A DNA stretch of 64,000 nucleotides from Deinococcus sp. LM3 (GTDB taxonomy: Bacteria > Deinococcota > Deinococci > Deinococcales > Deinococcaceae). Below, in pieces: positions 23,592-36,555 of this stretch; within the stretch, counting starts at the first letter, position 1; each line of letters opens with the position of its first letter. The notes under the pieces are model-generated. The model did no database searches and was not told the origin of the DNA. It worked only from the letters and a program-made list of their open reading frames with translations. The stretch lies in NCBI RefSeq assembly GCF_002017875.1, contig NZ_MUFV01000001.1:2754501-2818500 (forward strand), given 5' to 3'. A program made the translations under genes and the position numbers.

Positions 23592-24332
23592 CTACAGGGC
23601 GCGGGTGCTGAACACCATCACGTCACTGCCAGCCTCCAGCGGGCCGCCCTGGAACGAGCCGGTCACGCGGGGACTCTCGAACCCCGCGAAGCGCAGTAGC
23701 CACTCGACCTCGTACCGCGTGTAGTAGCGCTGCGTCAGGGTGTAGTGGCGGCGGTTCAGGGTGCCGTCCGGCTGCGTGGTGTCCACGTGGTACTCGGTGG
23801 TGATGTGCTGCCGGGGCCGGTCGTGCCGCTGCACCAGGAACACGTCGGTGCGGCGGCCGTCCGGCGTGTGGAAGGTCTCGCCCTCGTGCCGCACGGTGTT
23901 CGCCTTCCCGAAACGCGGCACGTACAGGTCGAACACGAAACTGCCGCCGGTCTTCAGGTGCGCGTGAATGTTCTCCAGGCCCTGCAACTGCTCGTTCGGG
24001 GTGTACAGGTGCATCAGCGCGTTGAACGGCGCGATCACCGTCTCGAAGCGTTCATCCAGGCGGAAGGTCCGCACGTCGCCCTGCACGAAGCGCATGTTCA
24101 GGCTGTCTTTCGCGGCGCGTTCCTGGGCGCGTTCGATCATGCGGGCGCTGGGTTCCAGACCCGTGACGTTCACGCCGCGCCGCGCCAGGAACGACGTGAC
24201 CCGCCCGGTGCCCGCCCCGACCTCCAGCACCGGGCCGCCCGCGCGTTCGCCCACCCCGCCGTAGAAGTGCAGGTCGTCACGGTACACGTCGTACTGGTGG
24301 TCGTACAGGTCGGCGAACTCGTCGTAATTCAC
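23592..24332 (-). CDS. Class I SAM-dependent methyltransferase
   Basis: A 246-residue protein with the Rossmann methyltransferase signature VLEVGAGTGRVTSFLARRGVNVTGLEPS (shown in part), the acidic residue in GDVRTF, and IAPFNALMHL as motif IV. The acceptor is unknown. TACGCT lies 7 nt before GTG 24332. It converges with the glutamyltransferase gene, with only 24 bp between their stops. Confidence 0.88.
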   Translation of the reverse strand: MNYDEFADLYDHQYDVYRDDLHFYGGVGERAGGPVLEVGAGTGRVTSFLARRGVNVTGLEPSARMIERAQERAAKDSLNMRFVQGDVRTFRLDERFETVIAPFNALMHLYTPNEQLQGLENIHAHLKTGGSFVFDLYVPRFGKANTVRHEGETFHTPDGRRTDVFLVQRHDRPRQHITTEYHVDTTQPDGTLNRRHYTLTQRYYTRYEVEWLLRFAGFESPRVTGSFQGGPLEAGSDVMVFSTRAL

Positions 24333-24373
24333 GCCGCCCAGCGTAGCGCGTGCCCGCGCCTACTGCGGCACTC

Positions 24374-25630
24374 TTATCGCGGGACCTCGCCGTACAGCCG
24401 CAGGAAGTCCTCGCGGCTCAGGACACTCAGTTTAGGGGCCTGAGTGGTTGCGCCCGCTCCGTACGCGCGGCGCAGTACGTTCGCCCAGAGACGCAGGCGG
24501 CGCCCCGTGGCGGGCGGCAGGTCGTGCGTCTCGAAGCCCAGCCGCTCCAGGATCGGTGTGACCGCCGACTGGCAGTACACGGCCTGCGCCCCGCGCAGTT
24601 CCGGGCGGCGCTGCAGGTCGGCCGCGACCCGCCGGAAGTCCTGCCGGGCCACGCGCACCGTGCCGACCGGGCCGAGCTGCGACATCAGCGCGTTGTTCGC
24701 GTGGTACTCGGCGGCCGGGACGCCCGCGCGCAGGTGTAGGCCGCCGCCCGGTGCAGAGCCACGTAGCGTCAGTTCCGGCCCCGGAAACCGGGTGGGGGAG
24801 ACGCGCAGGATCGAGTCCTTCAGGCCCCCGGCCGGTTCGGTGCGCGTGAGGCGGTCCAGCAGGCGGTCCAGGGCGCCCATCAGGCGGGGCGGGAGGTCGG
24901 CGGGCCGTTCCGTGCGCAGCCCCTCCAGCTGCGCGAGGCTGGTCGCTGTGTACCCGCGTTCCTTCAGGTCCGCCAGCACGCCGGGCAGCGCCGGGACGGT
25001 CACCCGCGCGCCGGGGCCCGCGTCGTGCAGCACGATCACGGCCCCCGGTTGCAGCGCGCGGCGCAAATGGGCGCGCAGGCCGCCGGGCGTCTGCCCGGCC
25101 CGCCAGTCCTGCCCTTCCAGGCTCCAGTGCGCTCCGGTCAGGCCGGCGGCCCGCTGGCCCAGCCGCGTGAACAGGCTGTACGCACCGTGCGGCGGGCGGT
25201 GCAGCGTCACGGGCTGCGTGCCGCCCACCTGCCGGATGACCGCGCCGATGCGGGCCGCCGCGTCGCCCGGATCACGCCATGCGCCCCAGGGGGTTCGCAG
25301 CCACGCGTGACGGTGTTTCACGGCGTGCGCCTGCACCTCGTGCCCCTCGCGCAGCATCCGCGCGATCAGATCCGGGTGCGCCTCCGCCTGCGCGGCCAGC
25401 ACGAAGAACGTGGCGTGCGCGCCCGCCGCGTTCAGGGCGTCCAGTACGGCCGGGGTGCTGCGGGGGTCCGGGCCGTCGTCGAAGGTCAGGGCCACCACCC
25501 GGCGGGTCTGCGGCCCGGCGCGCAGCAGGCCCAGGTTCGCGCGCTGCCACAGCAGGAACGGCCCGCCGATCACCAGCAGGCCCGCCGCCGCGACGCCCAG
25601 CGCCGCCACGCGGTTCGGGGTGGACTTCAT
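24374..25630 (-). CDS. Polysaccharide deacetylase with C-terminal YkoP-like domain
   Basis: NodB-type deacetylase acting on N-acetylated cell-surface sugars. Residues 8-28 are an N-terminal membrane anchor. Metal and catalytic motifs are present: TFDDGPD, HAVKHRH (HxxxH-type), HRPPHGAY and VLHDAG. Residues about 270-418 form a second domain (VSPTRFPGPELTLRGSAPGGG, FETHDLPP) resembling YkoP proteins. It starts by ATGA overlap with the upstream glycosyltransferase gene, so both are in one operon. Confidence 0.88.
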   Translation of the reverse strand: MKSTPNRVAALGVAAAGLLVIGGPFLLWQRANLGLLRAGPQTRRVVALTFDDGPDPRSTPAVLDALNAAGAHATFFVLAAQAEAHPDLIARMLREGHEVQAHAVKHRHAWLRTPWGAWRDPGDAAARIGAVIRQVGGTQPVTLHRPPHGAYSLFTRLGQRAAGLTGAHWSLEGQDWRAGQTPGGLRAHLRRALQPGAVIVLHDAGPGARVTVPALPGVLADLKERGYTATSLAQLEGLRTERPADLPPRLMGALDRLLDRLTRTEPAGGLKDSILRVSPTRFPGPELTLRGSAPGGGLHLRAGVPAAEYHANNALMSQLGPVGTVRVARQDFRRVAADLQRRPELRGAQAVYCQSAVTPILERLGFETHDLPPATGRRLRLWANVLRRAYGAGATTQAPKLSVLSREDFLRLYGEVPR

Positions 25631-26774
25631 GCGCGCCCCAGGCGGCCCAGCACCGCCTGCGCCACCCGGTCGGCGGCGTCCGGGATGCCCAGTTGGCTGG
25701 CGGCGGCGCTCATGGCTGCGTGCGTGTCGGGGTCCAGGGCGCGCAGTACGGCAGGCCTCAACTCGCGCAGTTGCCGCGCCCAGATGGCCGCGCCGTGGCG
25801 CTCCAGCAGGTCGGCGTTGTGCTCCTCCTGTCCCGGAATGGGTTCGTGAATGACCATCGGCACGCCCAGCGTGGTTGCCTCGGCCACCGTCAGGCCGCCC
25901 GCCTTGCCGACCACCAGATCCGAGGCGGCCAGCAGTTCCGGAAAGTCGGTCGTGAAGCCCAGCCGGTGAACGGTCGCGCCGCCCACCCGCCCCACGCCCT
26001 GCCCGTCCGCACCGGCCAGCACCAGGACCTGCACGCGCCGCCCCAGGTTCGACAGTTCGTTCAGGACGCCGCGCAGCGCCCGGAACGTGCCGGTCCCGCC
26101 GCCCGAGATCAGGATCACCGGCTGGTCGGGGCGCAGGCCGTGGCGTTCTCGCAGCGCCGCGCGGTCCGCGCCGATCAGGGTGCGGAACACCGGCGCGATG
26201 GGAATGCCGGTCACGACCACCCGCTCCGGCGGGATCTTCCAGTCGGCCATCTGTCCGGCCGCCTCGGGGGTCGCCACCATCAGCAGGTCCGCCTCGGGCC
26301 GCGCCCAGTGGTGATGCACGCGGTAATCGGTGACAATCAGCGCGTTCAGGAAGTTCAGCCGCAGGCGCGTGCGGGCCGCTGCGGCCGCCGCCACCGGAAT
26401 CGGGTAGGAACTGACGACCACCTCAGGCCGCACCTCGCGCACGTCGCGGACCGTGCCGCGCAGCCCCATGTGGTGAAAGGTGCCCACCACGGCGCGCGGT
26501 TCGCTCTCGCGGTCCGTCCAGTTGTAGAACGCGCGGTAGATGCCCGGCGCGTACCGCAGCCACAGGTCGTACGTGCCGGCCGTGACGGTCCGCTCGACCG
26601 GGTTCAGGTACGTCAGGAAGTCCGCGTGCCGGGCGTGTAGGTTCACGCCGCGCGCCCGCAGCGCCGTGTCCAGCGCCCGGTTCGCCTGATGGTGCCCGCG
26701 CCCGAAACCGGTGGACATGATCAGTGTCCGCAGTTCCGGCCCAGTTGGCCCGGTGGGGGGCGGTGGGGGTGCGG

Positions 26775-26778
<4 letters not shown>
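25627..26778 (-). CDS. MGDG synthase / MurG-type glycosyltransferase
   Basis: Glycosyltransferase of the GT28 group acting on a lipid acceptor at the membrane. The N-terminal STGFGRGHHQANRAL is the MGDG-synthase-type glycine-rich motif, and the sugar-nucleotide site shows ISGGGTGTFRAL, VGKAGGLTVAEATTLGVPMV and PGQEEHNADLL. TTG 26778 shares TTGA with the LptF stop and has GAGG before it, so I use it; the longer open frame is less likely. A role in deinococcal glycolipids is inference. Confidence 0.87.
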
Positions 26779-27920
<1,142 letters not shown>

Positions 27921-27993
27921 GCCTCACCCCGGCGCGGCGCGGGCAGGTGGACCGGATTGAAAGGTGACACGCACCTCTCAACCAGCGCCCCGG

Positions 27994-28422
<429 letters not shown>

Positions 28423-28561
28423 GCGGGGCTCTCCTGGGGGCGGGTTCCGGCGGGGCCGGGCGGAACGAAGGCAAGAAAAACGGGAGAGGCTTTACGGGCC
28501 GTCTCCCATTCAATCAGCAGCAAAAGCAGGGCAGAGGTGAACGTTCCCGGCGGCCGCAGGG

Positions 28562-29602
28562 TCAGCGGCGCAGGTAATTGTCGCTGGACACCAGCGAGTC
28601 GCCCAGCACCGGAATCATCTCCAGCGCCATGCCGGTGCCGACCGCGACGGCCTCGACGGCATTCTCGGCGACGGCCACCGGAATGCCGGTCGTCTGGCGC
28701 AGCAGTTCGTCGAAGTTGCGCAGCAGCGACCCGCCGCCCGTCATGACGATGCCCCGGTCGATGATGTCACTCACCAGTTCCGGCGGGGTGATTTCCAGCA
28801 CGCGCTTGACACCGTCCACGATCTTCGTGACGGGTTCCGAGAGGGCCTCGACCACGTCCGTGGAGTCCAGGCTGATGGTCTTGGGCAGGCCGTTCACGAG
28901 GTCACGGCCGCGCACCTCGGCGGTCAGGTTCTCGGCGTCGTCGAGCAGCATGGCCGCCCCGACCTTGACCTTGATCTCCTCGGCGGTGCGCTCACCGATC
29001 AGCACGTTGTGCTTGCGGCGCACGTAGCGGATGATGCTCTCGTCGAACTCGTTCCCGGCGATGCGCATGGATTCCGACACCACGATCCCGCCCAGCGAGA
29101 TCACGGCGACGTCCGTGCTGCCCCCGCCGATGTCCACGACCATCGAACCGATCGGCTCGGCGATCTTCAGTCCGGCCCCGATGGCGGCGGCCAGCGGCTC
29201 CTCGATCAGGAAGGCGCGCTTGGCGTTGCTGTTCAGGGCGGCGCGCAGCACGGCGCGTTTTTCCACGTCGCTGACGTTGCTGGGCACGCCCACCATCAGC
29301 TGCGGCTTGAAGCCGAACAGACGGCCGGCGTTGCCCTGCACCTTCTGCAGGAACATGGTGATCATCTTCTCGGTCAGGCCCTCGTCGGCGATCACGCCGT
29401 CCTTGATGGGCCGCACGGCGACGATCCCGCCGGGCGTCCGGCCGATCATGCGGTAGGCTTCCTCGCCCACAGCCTTCACCTGTTTACTGTCACGGGCCAT
29501 GGCGATCACGCTGGGTTCCTGGAGTACCAGGCCGCGGCTTTTGCTGTAAATCAGGAACGTCGCCGTTCCAAGGTCAATTCCAATGTCTTCTGACAGCCTC
29601 AC
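28562..29602 (-). CDS. mreB: Rod shape-determining protein MreB
   Basis: Bacterial actin that positions the elongation machinery. Nucleotide-site motifs: IGIDLGTATFLIYSKSRG, VDIGGGSTDVAVISLGGI, and MTGGGSLLRNFD. Residues VGVPSNVSDVEKRAV and EEPLAAAIGAGL are typical. GTG 29602 is chosen because GGAGGG lies 5 nt upstream. TACGAT (29630-29635 on the complement) is a likely -10. Its partners mreC and mreD lie about 30 kb away at 59835-61153. Confidence 0.95.
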   Translation of the reverse strand: MRLSEDIGIDLGTATFLIYSKSRGLVLQEPSVIAMARDSKQVKAVGEEAYRMIGRTPGGIVAVRPIKDGVIADEGLTEKMITMFLQKVQGNAGRLFGFKPQLMVGVPSNVSDVEKRAVLRAALNSNAKRAFLIEEPLAAAIGAGLKIAEPIGSMVVDIGGGSTDVAVISLGGIVVSESMRIAGNEFDESIIRYVRRKHNVLIGERTAEEIKVKVGAAMLLDDAENLTAEVRGRDLVNGLPKTISLDSTDVVEALSEPVTKIVDGVKRVLEITPPELVSDIIDRGIVMTGGGSLLRNFDELLRQTTGIPVAVAENAVEAVAVGTGMALEMIPVLGDSLVSSDNYLRR

Positions 29603-29681
29603 ACTCGCCCTCCGGTCAAAACGTCCCAATCGTAGCACGGTGCATGAGGCGCGCCTAAACCGTTCCTCATGCGCCTCGCGT

Positions 29682-29969
29682 TCAGGCGCGCGGTTTCACG
29701 AAGGCGGCCAGTGCCGCGCACAGGCTGGTCAGGATCATCAGCGACAGCGCCTGCCCCACCCCGCTCAGGCCTTCCAGCCCGAACTGTTCGGCCAGTGCGC
29801 TTTCCAGTCCGCCCAGCGAGCGCAGCCACAGCGGCCCAGTCCCGGCCAGCGACGCGAAGGTGCCGAGCGCCAGCAGCGCCAGCAGCAGGGTCAGGCCGAA
29901 CAGCAGCGTGCTCAGCAGCCAGCCGAGCACCCTCAAGGCTGCCTGCCGCAGAGATCCGGGCGCGGGCAT
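29682..29969 (-). CDS. Small two-helix membrane protein
   Basis: A 95-residue hypothetical protein with two predicted TM helices (VLGWLLSTLLFGLTLLLALL and ALSLMILTSLCAALAAFV). No family is recognised. The start is uncertain: ATG 29969 gives a short soluble lead, while TTG 29936 shares TTGA with the end of a leaderless upstream ORF and starts right at the first helix. It lies next to mreB; no functional link is evident. Confidence 0.6.
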   Translation of the reverse strand: MPAPGSLRQAALRVLGWLLSTLLFGLTLLLALLALGTFASLAGTGPLWLRSLGGLESALAEQFGLEGLSGVGQALSLMILTSLCAALAAFVKPRA

Positions 29970-30023
29970 TCGGCTCGCCGGGGAACAGGTGATCGTGACG
30001 GGGCGGTCATCCGGCGCATTCTA
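29933..30023 (-). CDS. Leaderless upstream ORF (25 codons) overlapping the small membrane protein gene
   Basis: TAGAAT (30018-30023) is exactly 7 nt before an ATG at 30010. The frame begins MTAPSRSPVPRRAE and stops with TGA at 29935-29933, out of frame with the membrane protein and overlapping an in-frame TTG there. It may be a leader peptide like those before ispH and the TPR gene, or the true translated product. Confidence 0.4.
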
Positions 30024-30110
30024 GTGATGCCCGCGCCGCGCGCCGTGAGGATTTTCACACCCGGCCCCGCCGGGCGGCGCCCAGCCGGGACGGGACGCTA
30101 TGCTGCGGGC

Positions 30111-30356
30111 GTGAACCTGCCTGCCCGCGTGCGAGTGACCCGCCCCCCGCTGCCCCTGGCCCCGGCCCTGAAAGCCGCCGCCAGCCGCCTGTGCCCGGAC
30201 GCCCCGGAAGCGCTGACCGGCGCGGCCCTGGCCATCGCGGGCGGCGGCGTGATCGGCGCGCACCTGCGCTGGGACGGTGGCGAGGCCGCGAACGTCGAGA
30301 CCGGCTGGCGCGGGCGCGGGATCGAGGAAGCGCTGGCGCAGGCCGTCTCCGGCTGA
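30111..30356 (+). CDS. Mini-GNAT-like hypothetical protein
   Basis: An 81-residue protein. The second half (ALAIAGGGVIGAHLRWDG, then VETGWRGRGIEEALAQAV) resembles motif A of GNAT acetyltransferases, where R/QxxGxG/A binds CoA, but the rest of the fold is missing. TATGCT lies 6 nt before GTG 30111. It may be a truncated acetyltransferase or a small CoA-binding protein. Confidence 0.55.
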   Translation: MNLPARVRVTRPPLPLAPALKAAASRLCPDAPEALTGAALAIAGGGVIGAHLRWDGGEAANVETGWRGRGIEEALAQAVSG

Positions 30357-30423
30357 CCAGGACGCCCGGAGACGGCCTGAAACGCGGGACGCGCGCCTAA
30401 CAACCGTTTGGTAACCTGGGGGT

Positions 30424-31599
<1,176 letters not shown>

Positions 31600-31683
31600 C
31601 GCCCGCCCCGGCCGCAACCCTTCAGGGAGCCGCAAGGCCCGCCCGCCCACCCGCCCCACCCCGCCCCACCACAATGCAGGGTG

Positions 31684-32697
31684 ATGCTCCGGCAACTCCT
31701 GTGGATTCCCGGCACCCTGATGGTGCTCGCCGTGATGATCGACCTGATCGTCACGTGCCTCCAGTCCGGTGAGGGGCGCCTGGGCCGCGCCGTCCACCGC
31801 CCCCTGTACGCCGCGCTGACCGCCGCCGCGCGCCTGACCGGCCGCCGCCCCCTGCTGTCCTGGACCGCGCCCCTGCTGATCCTGGGCAGCCTGACCACCT
31901 GGACGGTCCTGTGCTGGCTGGGCTGGACCCTGATCTTCTGGTCGCAGCCCGGCAGCCTCCTGGGCTCCGAGAGCGGCCAGCCCGCCACTTTCGCCGGCAC
32001 GCTGTACTTCGTCGGGTACACCATCAGCACCCTGGGCCTGGGCGAGATTACCGCTCCCCAACCCCTGTGGCGACTGCTGACCGCCGTGGCATCCATCAAC
32101 GGATTCTTCCTGCTGACCTTCGCCATCACCTTCATCGTGCCGATCGCGCAGGCCAGAGGCGACCGCCGCCGCCTCGCACTGCACCTGCACCGCGCCGGGC
32201 CCGGCGCACAGGCCCTGATCCTGAACGCCCACACCGACCACGACCGCGGCCTGCTGAGCCTCACCAGCGACCTGCACACCATGCTCAACGACGTGGACGC
32301 CGCCCACCTGAACTCCCCGTACCTGCACCGCTTCCACGACCACGACCCGCAGGACGCCCTGGACCTGCACCTGCCCGCCCTGGGCGAGGCGCTGCTGATC
32401 CTGCAGGGCAGCCTGACCGGCCCCTGCCCCCACGGCCTGGGCCGCACCCTGGACAGCATTGACTCCCTGACCCGGACCTTCGAACGCACCCACGGGCAGC
32501 GGCCCGCACCCGTCCCGCCCCCACCCGACCTGACCCGCCTGCGCGAGGCTGGCCTGATCCTGAAACCCGACGCCGACCTGCACGCCCACCTGCACGCCCA
32601 CGCCGACCTGCGCCGCCGCCTGCACGCCATGGCACACGCCGGACAGTGGCGCTGGGATCAGGTGGCCGAACTGCCGCCCGCCCCCGACGCTGCGTGA
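31684..32697 (+). CDS. Ion channel-domain membrane protein
   Basis: A 337-residue protein. Residues 5-150 hold about four hydrophobic segments with a pore-like loop TISTLGLGEITAP between the last two, similar to a potassium channel filter (TxGxG). The cytoplasmic half (160-337) is His-rich and helical, with no RCK domain recognised. GTG 31681, one codon upstream, is an alternative start. Ion selectivity is inference. Confidence 0.75.
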   Translation: MLRQLLWIPGTLMVLAVMIDLIVTCLQSGEGRLGRAVHRPLYAALTAAARLTGRRPLLSWTAPLLILGSLTTWTVLCWLGWTLIFWSQPGSLLGSESGQPATFAGTLYFVGYTISTLGLGEITAPQPLWRLLTAVASINGFFLLTFAITFIVPIAQARGDRRRLALHLHRAGPGAQALILNAHTDHDRGLLSLTSDLHTMLNDVDAAHLNSPYLHRFHDHDPQDALDLHLPALGEALLILQGSLTGPCPHGLGRTLDSIDSLTRTFERTHGQRPAPVPPPPDLTRLREAGLILKPDADLHAHLHAHADLRRRLHAMAHAGQWRWDQVAELPPAPDAA

Positions 32698-32753
32698 AGG
32701 GCGACGCGCCCCACCCGTCACCCGCCCTCATGCCCGGTGACCAGACTGGACAC

Positions 32754-33200
32754 ATGCCGCTCCTGACCGCGATGTTGACCGCTGCCACCCTCGGCCCCCC
32801 GGCCCTCGCGGCGCCCTTCACGCTGACCGGCACGGGCGGCCGCCCCTGGTCCCTGAGCAGCGCCCTGGGCCGCGAACGCCTGCTGATCGTCCGTAACCCC
32901 AGCGCCGCGTACCTGAACACCGTCCGCGCGCAGGACACGGCACTCCAGGTGCGTGACCTGCGCGTCGTGGCCCTGCTGCCCCCGGACGACGCCCGCCTGA
33001 ACGGCCCCCGCACCCTGATGCTCACGCTGCTCGCCGACCCGGGCGGACGCATCGGCGCGCAGTACGGCCCCGCCACGCTGATCGGCAAGGATAGCGGCGT
33101 CAAGGCCCGCTACCCCGCCCCGCCCGCTCTGAACACCGTGGGCGCCCTGATCGACACCATGCCCATGCGCCAGCAGGAACGCCAGCAGCGCGGCCGCTAG
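32754..33200 (+). CDS. DUF4174 family protein, secreted
   Basis: A 148-residue protein with a short signal-like N-terminus (LLTAMLTAATLGPPALAAPF). The rest is a thioredoxin-like DUF4174 domain: RERLLIVRNPSAAYLNTV, then TLIGKDSGVKARYP and ALIDTMPMRQQE, the family hallmark. No CxxC is present. Function unknown. CAGACT lies 6 nt before the ATG. It overlaps the convergent GNAT gene by 4 bp at the stop codons. Confidence 0.85.
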   Translation: MPLLTAMLTAATLGPPALAAPFTLTGTGGRPWSLSSALGRERLLIVRNPSAAYLNTVRAQDTALQVRDLRVVALLPPDDARLNGPRTLMLTLLADPGGRIGAQYGPATLIGKDSGVKARYPAPPALNTVGALIDTMPMRQQERQQRGR

Positions 33201-33730
33201 GACACCACGAGCGTCAGCACCAGCACCCGGTCGTCCGGGCCTCCCGCCTCGCCGGTCACCGTGAAGCCCGCCCGCGCTGCCAGCCGCAGCGACGCCGCGT
33301 TCCCCGGACTGATGAGACAGAACGTCTCCTGGCCCGGCACGTTCGCGTCCCGCCAGCCCAGGGCCGCCGCGACCGCCTCCGAAGCGTAGCCCCGCCCGTG
33401 CGCCCACGGCAGCGTCACCCAGCCCGCCTCCGGAAGGGCGTCCAGTTCAGGCCGATCTGCCAGCAGATCCCGCTTGAAACGCCCCAGCCCCACCTCACCC
33501 ACGAACCGCCCGGACGCGCGCTCCTCGGCGACCCAGTACCCGAAGCCCAGCAGCGCCCAGTGACCCGGATGCCGCAGGAGCCGCGTCCACACGTCCTGCC
33601 GCGCCAGGGGCCACCCGCTGGTGTAGCGCGTGACGACCGGGTCCTGCCACAGTTCCACGCAGGCGTCCAGATCGTCCATGCGGTGCGGGCGCAGCAGCAG
33701 GCGCGGGGTGGTCAGGATGGGGGCGTGCAT
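33197..33730 (-). CDS. GNAT family N-acetyltransferase (RimJ/RimL type)
   Basis: A 177-residue acetyltransferase: TTPRLLLRPHRMDDLDAC at the N-terminus, GEVGLGRF, WVTLPWAHGRGYASEAVAAALGW with the CoA-binding GRGYA, and NAASLRLAARAGFTVTG. Its substrate is unknown. TACGGT lies 6 nt before the ATG at 33730, giving the start. Confidence 0.88.
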   Translation of the reverse strand: MHAPILTTPRLLLRPHRMDDLDACVELWQDPVVTRYTSGWPLARQDVWTRLLRHPGHWALLGFGYWVAEERASGRFVGEVGLGRFKRDLLADRPELDALPEAGWVTLPWAHGRGYASEAVAAALGWRDANVPGQETFCLISPGNAASLRLAARAGFTVTGEAGGPDDRVLVLTLVVS

Positions 33731-33821
33731 GCCGTCACCGTACCGCACGGCCCTACAGCACAGGGGCCGCCCACCCGGAGGTGCAGCGGCCCTGTCGCCC
33801 ATGCGTGGCAATCGGCTGTGG

Positions 33822-35516
<1,695 letters not shown>

Positions 35517-35584
35517 GCCTCACCCTACGCCCGGCCGCGCCCGCCTGCGCGCAGAGGCACAGACAGGCGGCGTCGCGGCGGCGC

Positions 35585-36391
35585 TCAGCCGATGTTCAGG
35601 CCGATGTCGAACGTCGCCGTGTACCCCTTTACAGGGTCACCCTTGACGCTCAGGAGCAGCTGGCTGCCGCCGTTGCGGTAGATGCCGTCCTGCGCGTTGG
35701 GCGTGTCGGCCTTCGTGCCGTGCGCGCTGTACGGCGCGCGGGCGAACACGGCGCTGTTCACGCTTTCCGGGAAGAACAGCTGCGAAGTGAACTCGCCCGT
35801 CGCCTTCCCGCTGGCATTCAGGGGCCGCAGCTTGAAGTGGATGTGTACGGCCCGGCCGCGGTACCAGCCGGGGTAGATGGTCGTGAATTTCGCGCGGCCC
35901 TGCGCGTCCGTGACCTGCGAGCCGCGCAGGAAGTCCCCGGTGTTGCCCTGCACGTCCGAGTACACGCCCTGCGCGTCGCAGTGCCACACGTCGATCAGCA
36001 CCTGCCCGCGCGGGGTGCAGCCGCCCACCGCGACCCGACTGACCTCGAAATTCAGCGTGAGCGGCACCCCGGCGCTCAGCTTCCCGGTCGTGGTGTCGCG
36101 GCGGATGTCGCTGCGGCGCGGTTCGCTCTCCACGAAGTACGGCCCCTCGGTCATGGCGGGCCGGACCACGCAGCCGGGCAGGCCACTGGCGGCGCTCGCC
36201 TGTCCCGCCCCGCCGCTGCGCTGTGCGAGGACGCCGCCCGCGCCCAGGGCGGTGGCCCCGGCTCCCAGGCCCAGCAACCTCAGGGCGTGGCGGCGGCTCA
36301 GGAGCGTGCCGATCATCTCGTCGTCGTTGTCCTCGTCGGGGGCGTGGGTGGGGGCGGTGGTCGGGTTCGGGCGGTGCGGGTCGTTCGGCAT
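35585..36391 (-). CDS. Intradiol ring-cleavage dioxygenase-like protein with Tat signal
   Basis: A 268-residue protein of the protocatechuate dioxygenase fold. The N-terminus has a twin-arginine signal (LSRRHALRLLGLGAGATALG), so it is exported folded. The non-haem iron ligands appear as Tyr in EGPYF, Tyr in YPGWY, and the two His in HIHFK. Exported members often act on unknown aromatics. GGAGG 4 nt before the ATG sets the start. An acidic stretch (DEDNDDE) precedes the RR. Confidence 0.87.
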   Translation of the reverse strand: MPNDPHRPNPTTAPTHAPDEDNDDEMIGTLLSRRHALRLLGLGAGATALGAGGVLAQRSGGAGQASAASGLPGCVVRPAMTEGPYFVESEPRRSDIRRDTTTGKLSAGVPLTLNFEVSRVAVGGCTPRGQVLIDVWHCDAQGVYSDVQGNTGDFLRGSQVTDAQGRAKFTTIYPGWYRGRAVHIHFKLRPLNASGKATGEFTSQLFFPESVNSAVFARAPYSAHGTKADTPNAQDGIYRNGGSQLLLSVKGDPVKGYTATFDIGLNIG

Positions 36392-36513
36392 GGATCCTCC
36401 GGTGTGGGGCGCGCCGTCTGGCGAACCTGTGCTCCTATCGTGCCCCGCCCCGGTTAAAGCAGGGTTGGGCCGCCCCACAGGCAAGGAGAGCGCAGGAGGG
36501 GTGGCTGCCAGCA

Positions 36514-36543
36514 GAAAGCGGCCCCCAGATGGCGGGGGCCGCT
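36514..36543 (-). terminator. Terminator after the parvulin gene
   Basis: On the minus strand AGCGGCCCCC pairs with GGGGGCCGCT around a 7-nt loop and is followed by TTTC. It begins 13 nt after the parvulin stop codon. Confidence 0.7.
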
Positions 36544-36555
36544 CCGACAGGGCGT

